From NCBI GenBank assembly GCA_023389425.1, contig JAEWEK010000396.1, forward strand, positions 1-6,595: DNA of 6,595 bases, in the 5' to 3' direction. A program made the position numbers and the translations under genes. Below the pieces are notes generated by a model. The model was not told the origin of the DNA. It saw only the letters and a list, made by a program, of their open reading frames with translations, and ran no database searches. Source of the stretch: Pseudomonadota bacterium. GTDB taxonomy: Bacteria > Pseudomonadota > Gammaproteobacteria > Burkholderiales > Burkholderiaceae_D. Below are positions 1 through 3,784 of this stretch, one piece after another (position 1 is the stretch's first letter; the number at the start of each line of letters is the position of its first letter).

Positions 1-237
1 CGCCACCTCCCATTCCTCGGCCGCGATCCACTCGTCGTGCTCCTTGCGGCGGATGGGGTCGGACAGGATGTTGTAGGCGGTGTTGACGATGGCCATGATG
101 CGCGCGGCCTTCTCGTCGCCGGGATTCTTGTCGGGATGGTATTTCTGGCTCAGGGCCTTGTACGCCGCACGAATGACTTCCTGCGGCGCCTGGCGCGCGA
201 CTTTCAGGTTGTCATAGTGGGTGTGGATCTTGGCCAT
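1..237 (-). CDS. J-domain (DnaJ-like) co-chaperone, N-terminal part, cut by window edge
   Basis: Seventy-nine residues are visible and the gene continues past base 1, so its full length and C-terminal domains are unknown. The visible part is almost entirely a J domain. A helix I segment (HYDNLKVARQA) leads to helix II and its basic face (IRAAYKALSQKYHPDKNP). The HPD triad is at residues 34-36, and helix III (AARIMAIVNTAYNILSDP) is followed by RRKEHDEW. In this family the HPD loop stimulates the ATPase of a DnaK/Hsp70 partner in the cytoplasm. I see no Gly/Phe linker yet, so this may not be canonical DnaJ. It is more likely a single-J-domain accessory protein whose C-terminal part sets its client. 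The ATG at 235-237 begins a normal J-domain N-terminus (MAKIHTHYD). No clear Shine-Dalgarno precedes it. It lies 87 bp downstream of the methyltransferase gene on the same strand. The J-domain call is firm; the specific role is unknown. Confidence 0.9.
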   Translation of the reverse strand, partial: MAKIHTHYDNLKVARQAPQEVIRAAYKALSQKYHPDKNPGDEKAARIMAIVNTAYNILSDPIRRKEHDEWIAAEEWEVA

Positions 238-246
238 GGTATTTGC

Positions 247-268
247 GGCGTGGGGTGCCCCGTGCGCC
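247..268 (-). other. Imperfect GC hairpin in the leader of the J-domain gene
   Basis: On the minus strand an outer GGCG/CGCC stem (265-268 with 247-250) encloses a GGGG/CCCC inner stem (258-261 with 252-255), with small unpaired bases between them. It would lie in the 5' untranslated region, about 10 nt before the ATG. There is no T-tract, so it is not a terminator. Any effect on translation is speculative. Confidence 0.25.
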
Positions 269-283
269 CTTCACGTTGACTTT

Positions 284-311
284 ATGATAGCCGATCCAGC
301 TTATCGCGCAA
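284..311 (-). promoter_or_regulatory. Candidate sigma70 promoter for the J-domain gene
   Basis: Read on the minus strand, a TTGCGC -35-like hexamer (306-311) and a TATCAT -10-like hexamer (284-289) are separated by 16 bp. They lie in an AT-richer patch within otherwise GC-rich DNA, between the methyltransferase stop and the J-domain start. Transcription would begin roughly 40 bp upstream of the ATG. This is pattern matching only. Read-through from the upstream gene is also possible, because no terminator lies between them. Confidence 0.4.
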
Positions 312-324
312 TTAATTATCAAGC

Positions 325-1473
325 CTACAATTTGTGGCTGCGGTCGGCGGCCGCCAGCGCCGGCGGCAAGGCGATTCCGCGGCCCACCGCCAGCACCTTG
401 AACAGCTCGCCCATTTCGCTGGGCGAGACCAGCTTCTGCACGGCGCGCGCCTGCGGCAGGTAGCGCAGGGCATCGGCCGGGTCGGTTTGCATCAGCAATT
501 CGCCGATGCCGGCCGCCAGCAGGAACTGGGCCTGGCTCATGTAGGCCAGCACCTCGAGGCCGGCGTCCTGCGCGGCCCGCGCCATCGCCGTGAAATCGAC
601 GTGGGCCGTCACGTCCTGCAGGCCGGGCAGGTAGAAGGGTTCCGGATGGGCGTGGTGGCGGTAGTGGCACATCAGGGTGCCGGTATCGCGCTGCGGGTGG
701 TAGTACTCGTGGGCCGGGAAGCCATAGTCGACCAGCAGGGCCGCGCCGCTGCCGTCCCCGAACAGTCTGGCGAGCGAGGCCATGAAGCCGGCGGCGACCG
801 GGTGCACCTCGGTGAGGTAGCCGTCCGGCAGCTGGTCCGCTTCCGGTACCTGGTGCCGGATATGGTCGAGCAGCGCGGCGTCCGCTTCGGCGTCGGCCCA
901 GGCGAAGGCGCCCTCGTCCACCGTCACCATGCGGCGCCGCCAGCCGAGTTCGGTCTTGACCACCAGCTCGACCGGCATCGCGTCCAGCACCTCGTTGGCC
1001 AGCACCACGCCGCTGAAATGTTCCGGCAGGGTACCGGACCAGCGCACCATCGGGAAGTCGCGCAGCAATTCCTGCTGGCGCGCGCGCAGCTCGCCGGACA
1101 GGTCGATGATGGTGTAGCTGGCAACTTCCACGCCGAGTTCGGCCAGCGCGGTGAGCAGGTCGCGCGCCAGCTTGCCGGTGCCGGCGCCGAATTCGATGAG
1201 ATGGGGCGCGCTTTGGGCGATAATAGCGGCTGCCACGCGCGCCAATGTCGCGCCGAACAGCGGCGTGGTTTCCGGCGCGGTGGTGAAATCCCCCCCGGCG
1301 CCGAGCTTGGCCGCGCCGCCGCTGTAGTAGCCCAGGCGCGGCGCGTACAGCACCAGCTCCATGAAGCGTGCAAACGGGATGGCGCCGCCGTGTTGCGCGA
1401 TGTCGGCGGCGATGTGTTGCTGCAGGGCTTGCGACGCGGCCAGCGCGTCCGGGTCTGGTGCGGGAAGAGACAT
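325..1473 (-). CDS. MidA/NDUFAF7-family SAM-dependent methyltransferase (COG1565, DUF185)
   Basis: This 382-residue protein is full length for the family. The order of motifs is diagnostic. An N-terminal YAPRLGYYS stretch (43-51) leads into GDFTTAPE (61-68) and PLFG. The Rossmann motif I is EFGAGTGKLA (94-103), followed by IDLSGELRARQ (123-133) with the acidic residue that normally holds the SAM ribose. ANEVLDAMPV (159-168) comes next, and FKVLAVGRG lies near the C-terminus. The mitochondrial relative NDUFAF7 symmetrically dimethylates an arginine of the complex I subunit NDUFS2. The target of the bacterial enzymes is not settled, so protein-arginine methylation is an inference. No complex I gene is in view. 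The ATG at 1471-1473 has no Shine-Dalgarno. An extended -10 sits exactly far enough upstream for a leaderless transcript. The gene is divergent from the SDR and precedes the J-domain gene on the same strand. Confidence 0.9.
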   Translation of the reverse strand: MSLPAPDPDALAASQALQQHIAADIAQHGGAIPFARFMELVLYAPRLGYYSGGAAKLGAGGDFTTAPETTPLFGATLARVAAAIIAQSAPHLIEFGAGTGKLARDLLTALAELGVEVASYTIIDLSGELRARQQELLRDFPMVRWSGTLPEHFSGVVLANEVLDAMPVELVVKTELGWRRRMVTVDEGAFAWADAEADAALLDHIRHQVPEADQLPDGYLTEVHPVAAGFMASLARLFGDGSGAALLVDYGFPAHEYYHPQRDTGTLMCHYRHHAHPEPFYLPGLQDVTAHVDFTAMARAAQDAGLEVLAYMSQAQFLLAAGIGELLMQTDPADALRYLPQARAVQKLVSPSEMGELFKVLAVGRGIALPPALAAADRSHKL

Positions 1474-1479
1474 GGCCGC

Positions 1480-1488
1480 ATTGTATCA
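1480..1488 (-). promoter_or_regulatory. Extended -10 promoter for the methyltransferase gene
   Basis: On the minus strand the sequence TGATACAAT is a TG-N extended -10, with TACAAT at 1480-1485 and the TG at 1487-1488. Standard spacing puts the first transcribed base at or next to 1473, the A of the methyltransferase ATG. That predicts a leaderless mRNA and agrees with the lack of a ribosome binding site. No good -35 hexamer is seen 16-18 bp upstream, which extended -10 promoters can tolerate. Confidence 0.5.
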
Positions 1489-1489
1489 G

Positions 1490-1499
1490 TCAGTACTGA
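1490..1499. promoter_or_regulatory. 10-bp perfect palindrome next to the methyltransferase promoter
   Basis: TCAGTACTGA is a perfect palindrome lying one base beyond the extended -10 (1480-1488). It also overlaps a CAGT direct repeat (CAGTCAGT, 1487-1494). A dimeric regulator bound here would cover the -15 to -30 region of the methyltransferase promoter. No known operator is recognised, and a 10-bp palindrome can arise by chance. Confidence 0.3.
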
Positions 1500-1505
1500 G
1501 TGAAC

Positions 1506-1523
1506 TATGCAATATCTTGCATA
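1506..1523. promoter_or_regulatory. Inverted repeat (7-bp arms, 4-bp spacer) immediately before the SDR start codon
   Basis: TATGCAA (1506-1512) and TTGCATA (1517-1523) are perfect inverted arms around TATC. The repeat ends one base before the ATG at 1524, in an AT-rich stretch between two GC-rich genes. It could be an operator overlapping the start of the SDR operon, or a small hairpin at the 5' end of its mRNA. It also contains weak -10-like hexamers (for example TATCTT, 1513-1518), but I cannot fix the SDR promoter. Confidence 0.35.
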
Positions 1524-2297
1524 ATGATGAAAGACACAGATAAACCGCAAGTAGCGCTGGTCACCGGCGCGGGCAAGCGCATCGGTCGCACGATCGCGCT
1601 CGGACTGGCGCGCGCCGGCTGGGACGTGGCGGTGCACTACCGCGCGTCGGAAGCGGAAGCCATGGAAACCGTCGAGGCCATCCACGCGCTGGGCCGGCGC
1701 GCCTGCGCGCTCAAGGCCGACCTCGCGGTCGAGGACGAGGTGCGCCAGTTGCCGGCGCGCACGGCGGCCGCGCTGGGCCACCTGGGCTGCGTGGTCAACA
1801 ATGCATCGCTGTTCGAATACGACAGCGCCACCGCCTTCTCGCCGCAGCTGCTGGCGGCGCACATGCAGGCCAACGTCGCCGCGCCGCTGCTGCTGGCCCA
1901 GGCCCTGCACGCGGCCACCCCGAGCGGCAGCCAGGCCGTGGTCATCAACCTGCTCGACCAGAAGCTGTACAATCTCAACCCCGATTTCCTGTCGTACACG
2001 CTGTCCAAGGCCGCGCTGCACACCGCCACCACCATGCTCGCGCAGGCGCTGGCGCCGACGGTGCGGGTGGTCGGCGTGGCGCCCGGCATCACGCTGGTGT
2101 CGGGCGAACAGAGCGAGGAAGGCTTCGCCAAGGCGCACCAGCTGACGCCCTTGCAGCGTTCGTCCACGCCCGAAGACATCGCCGATGCCGTGGTCTACGC
2201 CGCCGGCGCGCGTGCCCTCACCGGCACCACCCTGCTGGTCGACGGCGGCCAGCACCTGATGCCGCTGGCGCGCGACGTGATGTTCCTGACCAATTAA
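1524..2297 (+). CDS. SDR-family oxidoreductase, pteridine-reductase-like (PTR1/FolM type)
   Basis: A 257-residue classical short-chain dehydrogenase/reductase, NADPH-type. The nucleotide-binding loop is TGAGKRIG (14-21), the KRIG variant typical of pteridine reductases. HYR at 38-40 provides an arginine suited to the NADP phosphate, and NNAS is at 92-95. The catalytic set is Asp145 (LLDQK), Tyr158 and Lys162 (YTLSK). The aspartate where most SDRs have serine is a hallmark of PTR1-like enzymes, which reduce dihydropterins or dihydrofolate. VDGGQHL closes the fold near the C-terminus. Position 48 bp upstream of folB supports a pterin substrate, but the exact one (dihydrofolate, dihydrobiopterin or dihydromonapterin) cannot be read from sequence. 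I chose the ATG at 1524, with another at 1527. A GTG at 1500 would add eight residues unlike the family and overlap the divergent promoter region. No ribosome binding site is evident. Confidence 0.87.
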   Translation: MMKDTDKPQVALVTGAGKRIGRTIALGLARAGWDVAVHYRASEAEAMETVEAIHALGRRACALKADLAVEDEVRQLPARTAAALGHLGCVVNNASLFEYDSATAFSPQLLAAHMQANVAAPLLLAQALHAATPSGSQAVVINLLDQKLYNLNPDFLSYTLSKAALHTATTMLAQALAPTVRVVGVAPGITLVSGEQSEEGFAKAHQLTPLQRSSTPEDIADAVVYAAGARALTGTTLLVDGGQHLMPLARDVMFLTN

Positions 2298-2303
2298 CCC
2301 ATC

Positions 2304-2322
2304 GGGCTGCCACGGGCGGCCC
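2304..2322 (+). other. Intercistronic hairpin between the SDR gene and folB
   Basis: GGGC (2304-2307) pairs with GCCC (2319-2322). A T-G wobble follows, then GCC (2309-2311) pairs with GGC (2315-2317) around an ACG loop. No T-run follows, so it is not an intrinsic terminator. It may affect mRNA stability or the relative expression of folB, or may be incidental in GC-rich spacer. The rest of the 48-bp gap has only a weak purine-rich lead into the folB ATG. Confidence 0.35.
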
Positions 2323-2345
2323 GCACAACACCTAACGAAACCACT

Positions 2346-2744
2346 ATGACGTCCGCCCTGTACCACCCGAGCCTGCTCGACTGCCGCCGGCTGTTCCTGC
2401 GCAATTACGAAGTCATGATCAACATCGGCGTGCACGACTTCGAGAAGAAGGGCGAGCAGCGCGTGCTCATCAATGTCGACCTGTACATTCCGCTGGCGCA
2501 ATCGACGCCCAAGGCCGACCAGCTGTCGGAAGTGGTCGACTACGACTTCATGCGCGAGACCATCGCGCGCCGCATGGCCGAGGGCCACGTGCACCTGCAG
2601 GAAACCCTGTGCGACGACGTCGCCCGCGCGATGCTGGCCCATCCGCTGGTGCGCGCGGTGACGGTGTCGACCATGAAGCCGGACGTCTACCCCGACTGCG
2701 AAGGCGTGGGCGTGGAAGTTTTCAAGATCAAGGACCAGGTATGA
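2346..2744 (+). CDS. folB: Dihydroneopterin aldolase
   Basis: A 132-residue cytoplasmic enzyme of the tunnelling (T-fold) pterin family. It converts 7,8-dihydroneopterin to 6-hydroxymethyl-7,8-dihydropterin and glycolaldehyde in folate synthesis, normally as an octamer. The pattern INIGVHDFEKKGEQ (25-38) aligns with the E. coli FolB IGVYDWEQ region and supplies Glu33. VVDYDFM places the conserved Tyr66. Glu86 (LQETL) is the expected pterin anchor, and Lys111 of the MKP motif is the expected catalytic lysine. The KP motif favours FolB over the epimerase paralogue FolX, whose lysine lacks the proline, although I cannot exclude epimerase activity. The N-terminus is about 12 residues longer than E. 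coli FolB. The ATG at 2346 is the first in the gap and has only a weak ribosome binding site. The stop codon overlaps the ttcA start (ATGA at 2741-2744). Confidence 0.9.
   Translation: MTSALYHPSLLDCRRLFLRNYEVMINIGVHDFEKKGEQRVLINVDLYIPLAQSTPKADQLSEVVDYDFMRETIARRMAEGHVHLQETLCDDVARAMLAHPLVRAVTVSTMKPDVYPDCEGVGVEVFKIKDQV
2730..2734 (+). promoter_or_regulatory. Ribosome binding site of ttcA inside the folB end
   Basis: AAGGA within the last folB codons lies 6 nt before the ATG at 2741. It fixes the ttcA start there rather than at the in-frame ATG at 2609, which would add 44 residues read out of frame through folB and lies outside the TtcA family's homology. Confidence 0.75.
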
Positions 2745-3655
2745 CCGAGGCAGTTGCACACGAGGAGCTGAGCAGCAAGCAGCTCGACAAGATCGCGCAC
2801 GAGAACAACAAGCTGCACAAGCGCCTGTGCCGCCAGGTCGGCCAGGCCATCGGCGACTTCAACATGATCGAGGATGGCGACAAGGTGATGGTTTGCCTGT
2901 CCGGCGGCAAGGACAGCTACGCCCTGCTCGACATCCTGATGACGCTGCGCGAGCGCGCGCCTATCCATTTCGACATCGTCGCCGTCAACCTCGACCAGAA
3001 GCAGCCGAATTTCCCGGCCGAGATCCTGCCGGCCTACCTGGACAAGCTGGGCATTCCGTACCACATCGAGAACCAGGACACCTACAGCATCGTCAAGCGC
3101 CTGATCCCGGAGGGCAAGACCACCTGCTCGCTGTGCTCGCGCCTGCGCCGCGGCATCCTGTACCGCGTCGCCGATGAACTCGGCTGCAACAAGATCGCGC
3201 TGGGCCACCACCGCGACGACATCCTCGAGACCTTCTTCCTGAACATGTTCTTCGGCGGCAAGCTGAAGGGCATGCCGGCCAAGCTGGTGTCGGACGACGG
3301 CAAGCACATGGTGATCCGCCCGATGGCTTACGTGAAGGAAGCGGACACCGAGCGTTATGCAGAAGTGAAGCAGTTCCCGATCATCCCCTGCGACCTGTGC
3401 GGCTCGCAGGAGAACCTGCAGCGCAAGCAGATCAAGCACCTGATGCGCGAGTGGGAGAAGAAGCATCCGGGCCGCGTGGAGAACATCTTCTCCTCGCTGT
3501 CGACGGTGGTGCCGTCGCACCTGATGGACCGCGGCATGTTCGGCTTCACCGATTTGCGCGCGACCGGCGTGGCCGATCCGGCGGGCGACATCGCCTTCGA
3601 CGAGGAGCCGTGCTCGACCCCGGAAACCAATACCATTTCGCTGCAGCGGCTGTAA
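2741..3655 (+). CDS. ttcA: tRNA 2-thiocytidine(32) synthetase TtcA
   Basis: A 304-residue PP-loop ATPase that adenylates C32 of certain tRNAs and replaces its oxygen with sulfur, using a [4Fe-4S] cluster. The N-terminal part leads to the PP-loop SGGKDS at residues 54-59, followed by LDQKQPNFP (84-92). The cluster-binding region TCSLCSRLRRG carries Cys129 and Cys132. GHHRDDILET (155-164) is the conserved central motif, and PCDLCGSQ carries Cys217 and Cys220. With a constant offset of seven, Cys129, Cys132 and Cys220 match the three E. coli cluster ligands (122, 125, 213). All catalytic features are intact. The C-terminal extension after FGFTDLRATG is acidic and less conserved, as in many betaproteobacterial TtcA proteins. 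The start overlaps the folB stop by four bases (ATGA), which suggests translational coupling. A strong intrinsic terminator follows 21 bp after the stop. Confidence 0.95.
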   Translation: MTEAVAHEELSSKQLDKIAHENNKLHKRLCRQVGQAIGDFNMIEDGDKVMVCLSGGKDSYALLDILMTLRERAPIHFDIVAVNLDQKQPNFPAEILPAYLDKLGIPYHIENQDTYSIVKRLIPEGKTTCSLCSRLRRGILYRVADELGCNKIALGHHRDDILETFFLNMFFGGKLKGMPAKLVSDDGKHMVIRPMAYVKEADTERYAEVKQFPIIPCDLCGSQENLQRKQIKHLMREWEKKHPGRVENIFSSLSTVVPSHLMDRGMFGFTDLRATGVADPAGDIAFDEEPCSTPETNTISLQRL

Positions 3656-3676
3656 GCCGGCAAGGCTGAACAGCAC

Positions 3677-3707
3677 AGCCCGGCCTGCGCGAGCAGCCGG
3701 GCTTTTT
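3677..3707 (+). terminator. Intrinsic terminator of the SDR-folB-ttcA operon
   Basis: AGCCCGG (3677-3683) pairs with CCGGGCT (3697-3703). After a single bulged C the stem continues as CTGC/GCAG, closed by a GCGA (GNRA-type) tetraloop. A five-T run (3703-3707) follows directly. The position 21 bp after the ttcA stop and the orientation fit termination of the plus-strand operon. Confidence 0.85.
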
Positions 3708-3726
3708 CACGTCCCTGGCGGTCGCG

Positions 3727-3760
3727 AAAAAAAAAGACCAGGCCGAAGCCTGGTCTTTTT
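3727..3760. terminator. Bidirectional intrinsic terminator between ttcA and the TonB receptor gene
   Basis: GACCAGGC (3736-3743) and GCCTGGTC (3748-3755) form a perfect 8-bp stem around a CGAA loop. It is flanked by nine A (3727-3735) and five T (3756-3760), which extend the pairing by five A-T pairs. On the minus strand the nine A become a nine-U tract, so the element is strongest for the receptor gene, which ends 25 bp away. On the plus strand the T5 gives a backup stop after the ttcA terminator. Confidence 0.88.
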
Positions 3761-3784
3761 ACGCATCTAACTCAGCAAGCCGAA

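Noticed and set aside
334..1503. Plus-strand open frame (389 codons) antisense to the methyltransferase gene.
   Set aside because: It has shadow-like composition and no motif, and it crosses the whole of a gene with clear family motifs. It is open only because of high GC at third positions.
1500..1523. GTG start at 1500 for the SDR, adding eight residues.
   Set aside because: No ribosome binding site precedes it, the added residues are encoded by the palindromic promoter region, and the SDR fold begins normally after the ATG pair at 1524/1527.
2304..2322. Hairpin after the SDR gene considered as a terminator.
   Set aside because: There is no T-run after the stem, and the following genes lie close on the same strand. 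It is listed only as an intercistronic hairpin.
2609..2740. N-terminal extension of TtcA by 44 residues from the in-frame ATG at 2609.
   Set aside because: The extra residues are folB read in another frame and do not resemble TtcA. The ATG at 2741 has an AAGGA ribosome binding site at 6 nt.
924..2759. Long minus-strand open frame (611 codons) antisense to the SDR and folB genes and running into the methyltransferase gene.
   Set aside because: Its translation is rich in Arg, His, Gln and Ala with no recognisable domain, as expected for the antisense shadow of GC-rich genes. It conflicts with three well-supported genes and the divergent promoter region.
2687..3676. Minus-strand open frame (329 codons) antisense to ttcA.
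   Set aside because: The composition is low-complexity, dominated by Ala, Leu, Val, Gln and His with no family resemblance. The ttcA frame carries all catalytic residues.
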